64,000 nt of DNA from Bin5 sp022827195 (GTDB lineage: Bacteria > Chloroflexota > Anaerolineae > Caldilineales > Caldilineaceae), in contig OZ242331.1 of NCBI GenBank assembly GCA_965208275.1, positions 3,844,001-3,908,000 of the forward strand, written 5' to 3'. The notes under the pieces were generated by a model. That model had not been told where the DNA came from. It was given only the letters and a program-made list of their open reading frames with translations, and did no database searches. Made by a program: the position numbers and the translations under genes. This document shows, piece by piece, positions 26,821 through 35,322 of this stretch; positions within the stretch are counted from its first letter, which is position 1, and every line of letters begins with the position of its first letter.

Positions 26821-28098
26821 TTGCGCGCCGTCTCGATCTGCCTGGTGATGATCGGCCACTGGCTGGCGGTCGCGGTTTTTGTCGAAGAAGGCGAGCACAT
26901 CATCATCACGGATTCGCTCTCAGCCGTTCCCCAGGCGCACTTGCTAACGTGGCTTTTTCAGGTGATGCCGGTCTTCTTTCTCGTCGGCGGTTATGTCAAC
27001 GGACTTGGCTGGCAGTCGGCCGAGGGGCGGGGGGAAGGATATGCCTCGTGGCTGGCCGGCCGGCTGCGGCGTCTGGTGGTTCCGGTCCTGCCGGTTCTGG
27101 CCGTTTGGACGTTTATCGGGCTAGGGGCCACGGGCAACATCAGTTTCGGAAGCTACAGATTTTACGCGGAGAGCTTTATGCTGCGGATTGCCTCGCAATT
27201 CGCGCTGTTGCCGGCCTGGTTCCTGGTGGTCTACATCGTTGTGGTGCTGCTCGTGCCGCTTTCGCACAGTGCGTGGCGGCGCTACGGAATGGCATCGTTC
27301 TGGGCGCTGGCGGGCGCGGCCGCGCTCGTCGACCTGCTGGCGCTGGGCGCAGGTTGGGGTCTGCTCGGCTGGCTCAACTATCTCTTCGTGTGGCTGGCGG
27401 TGCACCAACTCGGCTACGCGTGGCAGGCGGGAAGCTTGGGTAACCCGCGGCGCTGTCTGCTGTGGGCCGCGGGCGGTATGGCCGCGCTGATCGCGCTGGT
27501 CTCGCTCGGCCCGTACCCGATCAGCATGGTGTCGGTGCGCGGGGAGGAGATCAGCAACAGCCTGCCGCCGAGGGTGACGCTGCTGGCGCTGGGCGTTTTT
27601 CAGAGCGGCCTGCTGCTGGCGGTGGAAGGGCCGGCGCGGCGGCTGCTGGCGCGCGGCGTTGTGTGGACGGCGACGGTGCTGATCAACGGCCTGATCATGA
27701 CGATCTTCCTGTGGCACGTGACCGCGCTGCTGGTCGTGACCGCGATGGCGATGATAACGAAGGTCGGGATCGCCTTTGTTCCCGGCACGGCGGCCTGGTG
27801 GCTCACCCGCCCGCTGTGGTTTGCGGCGATCGCGATCGTATTGGCGCCATTGGTCGCGTTGTTCACCCGCTTCGAGCGGATTGGCATGGCGCGGCGGGGC
27901 GGGGCGCCGCCGGCGTGGCAGCAGCTGCTCGGCTGCGCCCTGGTCTGTTTCGGCCTGGCGACGCTGACGCTGCGGGGCCTGCCGACGGAGAGCTGGCCGG
28001 GGATCAATCTGCTGGCGCTGGGGTTGCCGTTTGTGGGCGGGGCGCTGGTATGGTTCGGTGGGGCTTCTGAAGGTACTTCTGATGGGCGGCCGGATTGA
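26821..28098 (+). CDS. Acyltransferase family 3 membrane protein, true start unclear
   Basis: About 425 residues and ten or more membrane helices. The hallmark N-terminus RNRYVDFLRAVSICLVMIGH is present, with FQVMPVFFLVGGYVN, WFLVVYIVVVLLVPLSH and WHVTALLVV. Such enzymes transfer acyl groups to sugars or membrane molecules. The first standard start codon is TTG 26821, but it lies inside the conserved 'VDFLRA' segment, so translation must begin earlier. The frame is open back to a stop at 26698, with no ATG, GTG or TTG. An AAGGAGG at 26731-26737 precedes an ATC at 26740, suggesting a rare start codon, a frameshift or a sequence error. Confidence 0.8.
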   Translation: MRAVSICLVMIGHWLAVAVFVEEGEHIIITDSLSAVPQAHLLTWLFQVMPVFFLVGGYVNGLGWQSAEGRGEGYASWLAGRLRRLVVPVLPVLAVWTFIGLGATGNISFGSYRFYAESFMLRIASQFALLPAWFLVVYIVVVLLVPLSHSAWRRYGMASFWALAGAAALVDLLALGAGWGLLGWLNYLFVWLAVHQLGYAWQAGSLGNPRRCLLWAAGGMAALIALVSLGPYPISMVSVRGEEISNSLPPRVTLLALGVFQSGLLLAVEGPARRLLARGVVWTATVLINGLIMTIFLWHVTALLVVTAMAMITKVGIAFVPGTAAWWLTRPLWFAAIAIVLAPLVALFTRFERIGMARRGGAPPAWQQLLGCALVCFGLATLTLRGLPTESWPGINLLALGLPFVGGALVWFGGASEGTSDGRPD

Positions 28099-28227
28099 AT
28101 CTTGAGGGGCTGCGACGCGAGTCAATGTTCGGCGCCCCATCGCGGGCCTTCTGAATTACACTACGCTTCTGAAATCGTAGTCGCGAAAATATGGCGGAAC
28201 CGCTATAATCCAGTATAGGTCTGATAA

Positions 28228-28560
28228 GTGCTGATGAATGGGGCAGAAGTGAATATCGAACGCAGCAGCGGCAACGTATTCGCAGATTTGGGGCATACCG
28301 ACGCCGAAGCGCATTTGCTCAAGGCGGAGCTCGTTACCCGCATCGACCGGATCATTCGCCGGCGCAGGCTCAAGCAGGTCGAGGCCGCGCAACTGTTGGG
28401 ACTATCCCAGCCTGACATATCGCGCCTTCTGCGCGGCAATTTCCGTGACTACTCCGTGGAGCGGCTCCTGCGGCTGTTGACCAAGCTAGGGCATGACGTA
28501 GAAATCACGATTCGGGATGCGGATTCGCCGCGACAGGGTAGGCTGAGCGTCGCAGCATAA
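28228..28560 (+). CDS. Xre-type antitoxin-like regulator (orphan)
   Basis: 110 residues with a helix-turn-helix of the HigA/Xre antitoxin type (LKQVEAAQLLGLSQPDISRL, then LRGNFRDYSVERLLRLLTKL) and the usual tail EITIRDADS. These antitoxins normally follow a RelE/Gp49-like toxin gene in the same operon. Here the upstream sequence codes for no toxin, only the end of the acyltransferase and 130 bases with a TATAAT at 28204. It is therefore an orphan or solitary regulator. An alternative ATG lies six bases inside the frame. Confidence 0.8.
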   Translation: MLMNGAEVNIERSSGNVFADLGHTDAEAHLLKAELVTRIDRIIRRRRLKQVEAAQLLGLSQPDISRLLRGNFRDYSVERLLRLLTKLGHDVEITIRDADSPRQGRLSVAA

Positions 28561-28744
28561 ATGCATGCTGGGGGCAGATACACCTCCAAGACCGCCAGAG
28601 CCTCCTGAAACGCGCCCAAAACCAACGCTTCCGTCACGGGTCGAGCGCGCCCATGCCCCAGATTGAATCCCTCTGATCCAGATGGGCGCCACACTCCCGT
28701 CCACGCGCCGTTGCCCATTCCCTAGATTTACCTCCAAAAACCCC

Positions 28745-28773
28745 TTGACAGATGCAGACAGTTAGGCTATCCT
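28745..28773 (+). promoter_or_regulatory. Consensus sigma-70 promoter of the metal-transport operon
   Basis: TTGACA (28745-28750), a 17-base spacer, then TATCCT (28768-28773). It is the only strong promoter upstream of the binding-protein gene and sits about 90 bases before its likely start. Confidence 0.75.
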
Positions 28774-28798
28774 TACTTTGAATTTAGCCATGACTAAA
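28762..28798. promoter_or_regulatory. Putative DtxR/MntR-family operator(s)
   Basis: TTAGGCTATCCTTA (28762-28775) covers the -10 element and resembles half of a DtxR/IdeR-type box (TTAGGTTAGCCTAACC). Just downstream is the inverted repeat TTTAG-CCATGA-CTAAA (28783-28798). A metal-loaded repressor bound here would block the promoter. No regulator gene of this type stands nearby, but the operon's permeases carry DtxR-like tails. Confidence 0.5.
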
Positions 28799-28864
28799 AA
28801 TTTTTCTTGCGAATGGAAACTGCTCGTTCGCGGAAACAGGAGACTTGGAGGACCGATACTCGCA

Positions 28865-30010
28865 ATGCCTGTCCGAATCCACGCCAGGGAAGCAAAACGA
28901 GTTGCAGCCCTGATATTCATAATTTCGCTTCTTGTCGCTGCTTGCGGGCGGGAGGAAGGGCCTGCCCCAGTTGACGCGAGCGCGGATAGCAACGACGCGC
29001 CGGTGCAGTCGACCGAATCAGACGCGCCCGCGGCCGGGGACGTGCGCGCCGACGGAACCTTTCACATTGTCGCCACGACGACCCAGGCGAGCGACCTGTC
29101 CGCCATCCTGTCTGCAGGCGTAGACGGCATCGAGATCACGCCGCTGATGGGGGCCGGTGTCGACCCGCACCTTTACCAGCCGACCGAGTCGGACATCCGG
29201 GCGATGAACCGGGCCGACATGGTGATCTACAGCGGCCTGCATCTCGAGGGGCAGTTCGACGCCGTCTTCGCGGCCCTGCGCGAGCAGGGCACGCTGGTCT
29301 ACGCCCTCTCGCAGCCGGTCAAGGATGCGGGATACGTCATCGGCGGCTTTGTCACCGAGCAGTACCAGGCCGGCACCGACGACCCGCATTTCTGGTTCGA
29401 CCCGCGCAATTGGGAGCTGACCGTGACGGACCTGGCGCAGACGCTGGCCGAACTCGACCCGGCCGGCGCCGATGCTTATGCCGCCAACGCGGAACTCTAC
29501 CGGGCGCAGCTGCAGGCGCTGTTTGGCTGGGCCGACGAGGGCATGCGCTCGGTTGCGGAAGGCCAGCGCTACCTCGTCACTTCGCACGATGCCTTCCAGT
29601 ATTTCGGTTCGGCGTACGGCTGGAAGATGACCGCCATCCAGGGAATCAGCACCGAGGACGAGGCCGGCGTGCGCGACATCCAGGAGACGGTCCAGTTCGT
29701 CATCGAGCAGGGCATTCCGGTCCTTTTCGTCGAGAGCAGCATTCCGCCGAACACGATCGAGGCGGTGCAGGCTGCGATTGTGGCCGGCGGCGGCGCGGCG
29801 CGCGTGGGCGTGCGCGAGCTCTATTCGGACGCGATGGGGATGCCGGGCACTTTTGGCGGCACCTACATCGGCATGATCGCGGAGAACGTGTTGACGATTT
29901 TGCAGTCCTACCAGTGCGCGGGCGCGGGCGCGCGTATTCCCGACTGGCCGCAGGCGATCGGGATCGAGCCGCCGCAGGAGTTGCTGGAAGTTGATTGCGG
30001 GAGCGGGTGA
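28865..30010 (+). CDS. Metal (Mn/Zn/Fe) ABC substrate-binding lipoprotein, TroA/ZnuA family
   Basis: About 381 residues. A lipoprotein signal (VAALIFIISLLVAACG) is followed by an acidic linker. The cluster A-I fold motifs include VATTTQASDLSAILS, GVDPHLYQPTESDIRAM, DDPHFWFDPRNW, SHDAFQYFGSAYGW and a late VESSIPPNTIEA. The histidines in PHLY, DPHFW and SHDAF plus a C-terminal Asp or Glu bind the metal. ATG 28865 is chosen because the signal peptide begins right after it and ggagg lies upstream. The frame extends back to 28778, but that part overlaps the putative operator. The metal cannot be decided from sequence. Confidence 0.88.
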   Translation: MPVRIHAREAKRVAALIFIISLLVAACGREEGPAPVDASADSNDAPVQSTESDAPAAGDVRADGTFHIVATTTQASDLSAILSAGVDGIEITPLMGAGVDPHLYQPTESDIRAMNRADMVIYSGLHLEGQFDAVFAALREQGTLVYALSQPVKDAGYVIGGFVTEQYQAGTDDPHFWFDPRNWELTVTDLAQTLAELDPAGADAYAANAELYRAQLQALFGWADEGMRSVAEGQRYLVTSHDAFQYFGSAYGWKMTAIQGISTEDEAGVRDIQETVQFVIEQGIPVLFVESSIPPNTIEAVQAAIVAGGGAARVGVRELYSDAMGMPGTFGGTYIGMIAENVLTILQSYQCAGAGARIPDWPQAIGIEPPQELLEVDCGSG

Positions 30011-30053
30011 GGCGGAGCGGCGGCAGCAGTTGCATTTGAAGGAGCGAGGCGCG

Positions 30054-30896
30054 GTGGGTATCCGAAACGGGATCGATTTGCGAGAGGCTGACGCTGCGCC
30101 TGCACGGGAGGCGCGCGGCGGCGCTGCGCGCGACACCGCGTCAACTGCCCTGGAGATCGACGATCTGACGGTGGCCTACAACAGCAGGCCGGCGATCTGG
30201 GACATCGACCTGCGCGTGCCCGAGGGCGTGCTGATGGCGATCATCGGCCCGAACGGCGCGGGCAAGAGCACGCTCATCAAGGCCGCGCTCAAGCTCATTC
30301 CGCGCGCGGCGGGCACGGTCCAGTTTTACGGCCAGCCCTACGAACAGGTGCGCGGCCTGGTCGGCTACGTGCCGCAGCGCGGCAGCGTCGACTGGGACTT
30401 CCCGACCACGGTGCTCGACGTCGTCACGATGGGCCTGTATGGCCGGCTCGGCTGGATGCGCCGACCCGGGCAGAAGGAGCAGGCGGCGGCCATGCACGCG
30501 CTGGAGCAGGTCGGCATGCAGGATCTGGCCGAGCGCCAGATCAGCCAGCTTTCCGGCGGCCAGCAGCAGCGCACCTTTTTGGCGCGCGCGCTGGTGCAGG
30601 ACGCGCGCATCTATTTGATGGACGAGCCGTTCGCCGCGGTCGACGCGGTGACCGAGCGCGCCATCATCACCATTCTGCGCGAGCTGCGCGCACGCGGCAA
30701 GACGGTTGTCGTGGTCCACCATGATCTGCAGACCGCGGCCGAGTATTTCGATTGGGTCACCCTTCTCAATGTCGAGGTGGTTGCCAGCGGCCCGATCGCG
30801 GAGACCTTCACGGCAGACAATTTGCGGCAGACCTACGGCGGGCGCGTTGCTTATTTGGAGGATGCGCAGCGGATCGCCGGCAGGGAGGAGTTATAG
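30054..30896 (+). CDS. Metal ABC transporter ATPase, TroB/ZnuC family
   Basis: About 280 residues from GTG 30054 (ribosome site aaggag, nine bases away). Walker A is GPNGAGKSTL, the Q-loop is YVPQRGSVDWDFP (typical of metal transporters), the signature is LSGGQQQR, Walker B is IYLMDEPFAAVD, and the switch histidine is in VVVVHHDLQT. It powers import by the two permeases downstream. An in-frame upstream codon would overlap the binding-protein gene, so GTG is preferred. Confidence 0.92.
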   Translation: MGIRNGIDLREADAAPAREARGGAARDTASTALEIDDLTVAYNSRPAIWDIDLRVPEGVLMAIIGPNGAGKSTLIKAALKLIPRAAGTVQFYGQPYEQVRGLVGYVPQRGSVDWDFPTTVLDVVTMGLYGRLGWMRRPGQKEQAAAMHALEQVGMQDLAERQISQLSGGQQQRTFLARALVQDARIYLMDEPFAAVDAVTERAIITILRELRARGKTVVVVHHDLQTAAEYFDWVTLLNVEVVASGPIAETFTADNLRQTYGGRVAYLEDAQRIAGREEL

Positions 30897-30901
30897 TTTT
30901 C

Positions 30902-31090
30902 AGTTTTTGGTTTTTAGTTGTGGGTCCGGCAGATGAGGCGGTGATTGGCTGGACCGCTTCACTGAAGTGGAATCCAAGTCATCGCCGCAATCCATGTCCG
31001 TCGCTCCGATCAGAAAAGCCGTCGTTCAGACAACCGACAGCCAGCCACTGCAACGCGGAAATTTGACAACTAAAAACGCAAAACTAGAAA
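30902..31090. repeat. Low-complexity 'ttttagttttcagt / actaaaaacgcaaaact' spacer sequence
   Basis: 30897-30920 is rich in tttttggtttttag, and 31064-31095 in actaaaaacgcaaaactaga. Together they resemble the decayed repeats seen again at 45760-45900 and 46680-46910. The second block runs into the start of the next gene's open frame and probably accounts for its unusual N-terminus. Confidence 0.5.
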
Positions 31091-32436
31091 CGAAAAACTC
31101 CGAGGACCGGCGTATTTGGCTGCTGATCGGGGCGACCGCGCTGGTGGCGGCGCTCTTTGTGCCTTTCAGCCAGCTTTTTCTGCGTGTGGAGTATGATTAC
31201 ACGCTACGCACAGTCGCTCTCGGCGGTGCGTTGCTTGGCGTCGTCAGCGGCGTGCTGGGCTGTTTCGCGGTCCTGCGGCGTCAGAGCCTGCTCGGCGACG
31301 CGCTTTCGCACGCGGCCTTGCCGGGGGTTGCGCTCGCCTTCCTGCTGGTTGGGCGCGACCTGGGTGTTCTGCTGGTCGGCGCCGGCGTTACCAGCTGGCT
31401 GGGCGTCTATTTCATCCGTCTGCTGACCAACACGACGCGCATCAAGCAGGATGCCGCCATGGGCATCGTGCTGGCGGCCTGGTTCGCGGCCGGCATCGCG
31501 TTGCTGGTTTACATCCAGGCGCGTCCGGATGCCAGCCAGGCCGGCTTGGACACCTTTATCTTCGGCCAGGCGGCCGCCATCGTCGAGCGGGACGTGCAGC
31601 TGATCGCGGTGGTCGGCGCGGTCTCATTTGTCGTACTGGGACTGTTCTGGAAGGAGTTCAAGCTGATCACCTTTGACGCGGAGTTCGCCGGCGCCGGCGG
31701 CTTCCGCGTCAACATGCTCAGCATGCTGCTTTCGACCCTGATCGTGGTCGCGATCGTGCTCGGCCTGCAGCTGGCCGGCGTGATCCTGATGGTGGGGATG
31801 CTGATCGCTTCCGGCATTGCCGCGCGCCAGTGGACCAACAAGCTGGGCCAGATGGTCATCCTCTCGGCCGTGTTCGGTGCGTTCGCCGGCAGCACCGGCG
31901 CGATCGTCAGCGCGGTTGACGCCGACATCCCGACCGGGCCCCTGATCGTGGTCGTGGCTTTCCTCCTGGTCGTTGTTTCGCTCGCGTTCGCGCCGGGGCG
32001 GGGCCTCGTTTGGACGCTGCTGCGCCGCCGCAGCGACAGCCGCCGTTTCGCCGCCCAGACGATGCTGCAGGACCTCTACCACTACGCCACCGACCATGGC
32101 GCGTCCGACACGGCCGCGCCCGAGGCCTTCCTGTTCGGCGTGCGCGGCGCGACCGCCGGGATCGGCCTGCGCCAGCTGCAGGCCCGCGGCCAGGCGCAGC
32201 CGCGCGACGGCGCCTGGATGCTCACTGCGGCCGGCATCGAGGCCGCGGCCCGCGACGACCGCAACAACCAGCTCTGGTCGGTCTACCGCCAGTACGCCGA
32301 CGAGCTCGACCTGCCGACCGTCGCCGAAGACCGCCTGCAGGAGATCACGCAGGTCCTGCCCGCCGACGCGGTGGCCAGGCTCGAACGCCAGCTCGACACG
32401 CTCAGGAGCGCGGCCATCGAAGTCACCGACCGCTAG
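30967..32436 (+). CDS. Metal ABC permease with C-terminal DtxR-like region (YtgCR/TroC-like)
   Basis: 489 residues. Residues about 50-350 are a TroC/ZnuB-type permease (VLGCFAVLRRQSLLGDALSH, LPGVALAFLLVG, AAMGIVLAAWFAAG). The C-terminal 140 residues read as a DtxR-family module: a winged-helix-like part (LQDLYHYATDHG through DGAWMLTAAGIEAA), then a dimerisation-like part (NNQLWSVYRQYADELDLPTV, LQEITQVLPADAV). Most DtxR metal ligands (the histidines of 'RHRLWE' and 'VHEEA') are replaced. Permease-repressor fusions are known from chlamydial YtgCR. The first 45 residues derive from repeat-like DNA, so the true start may be later than 30967. Confidence 0.85.
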   Translation: MESKSSPQSMSVAPIRKAVVQTTDSQPLQRGNLTTKNAKLETKNSEDRRIWLLIGATALVAALFVPFSQLFLRVEYDYTLRTVALGGALLGVVSGVLGCFAVLRRQSLLGDALSHAALPGVALAFLLVGRDLGVLLVGAGVTSWLGVYFIRLLTNTTRIKQDAAMGIVLAAWFAAGIALLVYIQARPDASQAGLDTFIFGQAAAIVERDVQLIAVVGAVSFVVLGLFWKEFKLITFDAEFAGAGGFRVNMLSMLLSTLIVVAIVLGLQLAGVILMVGMLIASGIAARQWTNKLGQMVILSAVFGAFAGSTGAIVSAVDADIPTGPLIVVVAFLLVVVSLAFAPGRGLVWTLLRRRSDSRRFAAQTMLQDLYHYATDHGASDTAAPEAFLFGVRGATAGIGLRQLQARGQAQPRDGAWMLTAAGIEAAARDDRNNQLWSVYRQYADELDLPTVAEDRLQEITQVLPADAVARLERQLDTLRSAAIEVTDR

Positions 32437-32484
32437 CCGCTGGCAACTGGCAACCGGCAACTGGCAACCGGCCACTGACCATCA

Positions 32485-33984
32485 ATGTTTCAGCTCGAAG
32501 AGCTCGTCATCCAGTTCCTACTCAATTTCGTAGCCCGCGAGGAGCTCAACGGCTTCCTGCGCGATCCGCGCAACACCGCGACGCTGGTCGGTGCGCTCAT
32601 CGCCGTCTCGGGCGCGCTGCTGGGGACGTTTCTGCTGCTGCGCGGCATGTCGCTGACCAGCGACGCCATCAGCCACACGGTGCTCCTTGGCATCGTCGTG
32701 GCCTTCATGGTGATGAGCTCGCTGCTTGGCCGCGAGCCTTCTCTCGCTTCGGTCTGGCTGATCATCGGCGCGGCCGCGGCCGGCGTCGCCACGGTCGTGC
32801 TGACTGAGCTGATCTACCGTTCCGGCCTAGTCAAGCAGGATGCCGCGCTGGGGCTGGCGTTCCCGCTGCTCTTTGCCCTGGCCGTGATCCTGGTGTCGCG
32901 CTTCGTCGAAGACGTCCACCTCGACGAGGACGCCGTCATGGTCGGCGAAATCGGCGTTGCCTGGGCCAATACCAACAGCCACTGTCTCGATGGCTGCGAG
33001 ACGGTGACGATTGCGCCCGACGACGCACGCGCGGAGTTGACGCGCCAGTGCACCAACTGCCGCGAGCTCGGCATCAACCCGCGCGACGAGAGGGCCGAGT
33101 TCACAACGATCTGCACCAACTGCGGGGAGTACAGCCCGGCGCAGGCGTGGCAGGCCGGGTTCACACGGACGGAGCCGGTCCTCGTCTTCTGGCCCAAGTC
33201 GATCACGGTCATGGCCGTGTTGACGCTGCTGACGCTCTGCGGGGTTGTTCTCTTCTACAAGGAGCTCAAACTTACCACCTTCGACCCGACGCTTGCGGCC
33301 GCGCTCGGCTTCCGCCCCACGCTGCTCCACTACGGGCTGATGGTGATGGTCAGCCTGGTTGCGGTCGGCGCGTTCGACGCGGTCGGCTCGATCCTGGTGG
33401 TGGCATTTTTCATCATCCCGCCGGCGGCGGCCTACCTGCTGACCGACCGTCTGCCGCGCATGCTGGCCTACAGTGCGCTGATCGGCGCGGCCGGCGCGTA
33501 CAGCGGCTACGATCTCGCCCGCGGCAGCCTGCTCGGCCTCGTGCGGATAGACGATATTTTGAAGAACCTGAACGATCTCCTCGGCCTTGAACTGGTCGAG
33601 CAGTGGGACTCCTCGATCTCGGCCTCGATGGTGCTGATGATCTTTCTTTTCTTCATGGCGGCGTGGGTCTTCTCGCCGAAGTACGGCCTCGTCTCGACCA
33701 CGGTCCGACGCCGCAACCAGCAGCGCAGTTTTGACAATCAGGTCGTCCTCGGCCATATTCAGCACCATCAGGGGATCGCGGCCGAGAGCGACGAGCTGGC
33801 CGTTTCGACGCTCCACCGCCATTTCCGCTGGTCGCCGGCCAAGATGGAGCGCATTCTGCGCCGGCTGGACGCGCACAACCTGGTGCAGGTCGAGGATGAT
33901 TTCATCTCGCTGACTGCGCACGGGGAAGACCGCGCCCGCGCCTTCCGCCGTACACAGCTCGCCAACGAAACGGTTGCAGAATGA
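32485..33984 (+). CDS. Metal ABC permease with cysteine-rich insertion and C-terminal winged helix (TroD-like)
   Basis: 499 residues. The permease core is LLGTFLLLRGMSLTSDAISH, LVKQDAALGLAFPLLFALAV and VGAFDAVGSILVVAFFIIP. Between two helices, residues about 160-235 form an added hydrophilic loop with six cysteines (167, 171, 189, 192, 210, 213), including two CTNC motifs. It could bind metal. The last 75 residues form a DtxR-like winged helix (HFRWSPAKMERILRRLDAHN, then LVQVEDDFISLTAHGED). It is 48 bases after the first permease, across an aactggcaaccgg repeat, and overlaps the next gene by 4 bases. Confidence 0.87.
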   Translation: MFQLEELVIQFLLNFVAREELNGFLRDPRNTATLVGALIAVSGALLGTFLLLRGMSLTSDAISHTVLLGIVVAFMVMSSLLGREPSLASVWLIIGAAAAGVATVVLTELIYRSGLVKQDAALGLAFPLLFALAVILVSRFVEDVHLDEDAVMVGEIGVAWANTNSHCLDGCETVTIAPDDARAELTRQCTNCRELGINPRDERAEFTTICTNCGEYSPAQAWQAGFTRTEPVLVFWPKSITVMAVLTLLTLCGVVLFYKELKLTTFDPTLAAALGFRPTLLHYGLMVMVSLVAVGAFDAVGSILVVAFFIIPPAAAYLLTDRLPRMLAYSALIGAAGAYSGYDLARGSLLGLVRIDDILKNLNDLLGLELVEQWDSSISASMVLMIFLFFMAAWVFSPKYGLVSTTVRRRNQQRSFDNQVVLGHIQHHQGIAAESDELAVSTLHRHFRWSPAKMERILRRLDAHNLVQVEDDFISLTAHGEDRARAFRRTQLANETVAE

Positions 33985-35228
33985 GCCAAGAGAGACCGCA
34001 GGAGGAGAAGACCGACGGCAGAGATGCGCCTGCCCTGCCTCTCACGTCCCTCCTCACACCTGTGACCTTGCTCGGCCTGGCCGGCTATCTCTTCATCGGC
34101 ACGGCCGCCGTGCTAATCCCGTCGGTCATGCCCTTCCTCACCGAAGAGTACTTGGCGACAGGGCTGACCCTGGGGATGATCGGCTATATCTTCTGGGCGC
34201 GGGCCGGGGGCGGGGTCGTGGGCAACCTGCTGGCCGGAATCGGCTCCGACCGCATCGGCTATCATCGACTGGTCTGGATTGCGGCGCTGGCGGTGGCGGC
34301 TACGCTGGCACTTACCGCGGCGGCGCGGCCGTGGCTGCTCTTTCTCGGCGGCTTCGCCCTGATCAGCATCGCGCAGGCCTCGCTCGCGACCGGCATCAAC
34401 GCCATGATTGCCGATGCCAACCCGGACAGCCGCGCGCGCGCGCTTAACGTGCTCCACGGCGTCTACGCGGTCGGCGCGACCATCTCACCGCTCGTCTTCG
34501 GCTTTGTTCTGCAGTGGGGCGTTCGCTGGCGCTGGACGGTTGCCGCGACCGGTCTGATCTGGCTTGTCTATGGGGGGATCTCGTCGTTCTTCTATCGTTC
34601 CAACGGACCGAGCGTGGGCGAGGACGCCAGGGGGCAGGGGCTGGACTGGGGCATGTTGCGCAATGCGGGCTTCCTGTCGTTGTTCCTGATCGCCTTCATC
34701 TACAACGGCGTCGCCTACAGCCTGCTGGCGTGGGTCGCGCTCTTCATGCAGGAGTCCGCCGGTCTCGGCACGTTGGCCTCGATCTCATCGGTCTCCGTCT
34801 TCTACGTGGCCTTGACCGCGGGGCGTTTCATCTGCGCCGCGTTTGCCGAGCGCATCGGCTATGCCAGGACGCTGCTGGTCCTCGCCGTGGTCCTGATCGT
34901 CATCTATCCGCTCATGCTGCTCAGCACAGATCCGATCGTGCTGATGATCGGCGTCTTCTTCACCGGGCTGAGTCTCTCCGGGCTCTTTCCCACCGCGCTG
35001 GCCTACGGGTCGCGCCTCTACCCCGACAAGAGCGGCGCGGTGACCGGCCTGCTCAACGTCGCCATGACGGCGGGCGCGATGCTGCCGCCCTGGTGGACGG
35101 GCGAGCTCGCCGACATCTGGAGTTTCCAGACCGCGCTGGGGATCAACTACTCGATGGCGTGGATTTTGATTGCTGTTTGCGTCGTGCTGGGGCGGCTGGA
35201 ACGGCGGACGGCGAGGAACAGGAAATGA
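33981..35228 (+). CDS. MFS transporter
   Basis: A 415-residue, 12-helix major facilitator. Recognisable parts are LAGYLFIGTAAVLIPSVMPF, the loop GIGSDRIGYHRL (MFS signature A-like) and FVGLTLSG-type sequence in the second half (GVFFTGLSLSGLFPTALAYG). Family features resemble sugar-type (FucP-like) members, but the substrate is unknown. It overlaps the second permease by 4 bases, so it is translated from the same message and may be regulated by metal. Its role in metal handling is untested. Confidence 0.85.
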   Translation: MSQERPQEEKTDGRDAPALPLTSLLTPVTLLGLAGYLFIGTAAVLIPSVMPFLTEEYLATGLTLGMIGYIFWARAGGGVVGNLLAGIGSDRIGYHRLVWIAALAVAATLALTAAARPWLLFLGGFALISIAQASLATGINAMIADANPDSRARALNVLHGVYAVGATISPLVFGFVLQWGVRWRWTVAATGLIWLVYGGISSFFYRSNGPSVGEDARGQGLDWGMLRNAGFLSLFLIAFIYNGVAYSLLAWVALFMQESAGLGTLASISSVSVFYVALTAGRFICAAFAERIGYARTLLVLAVVLIVIYPLMLLSTDPIVLMIGVFFTGLSLSGLFPTALAYGSRLYPDKSGAVTGLLNVAMTAGAMLPPWWTGELADIWSFQTALGINYSMAWILIAVCVVLGRLERRTARNRK

Positions 35229-35322
35229 TTTTGCCCTCACAGGCCAGATAGGACCATGGGAGAATAGATCACAATGGGCCGTCTAACTGCCACCTAGGCT
35301 TGTGCGGCAAAGGTATACGACA

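Noticed and set aside
29018..33921. Long minus-strand frames opposite the metal-transport operon
   Set aside because: Same reasoning: low-complexity, basic, and antisense to intact conserved genes.
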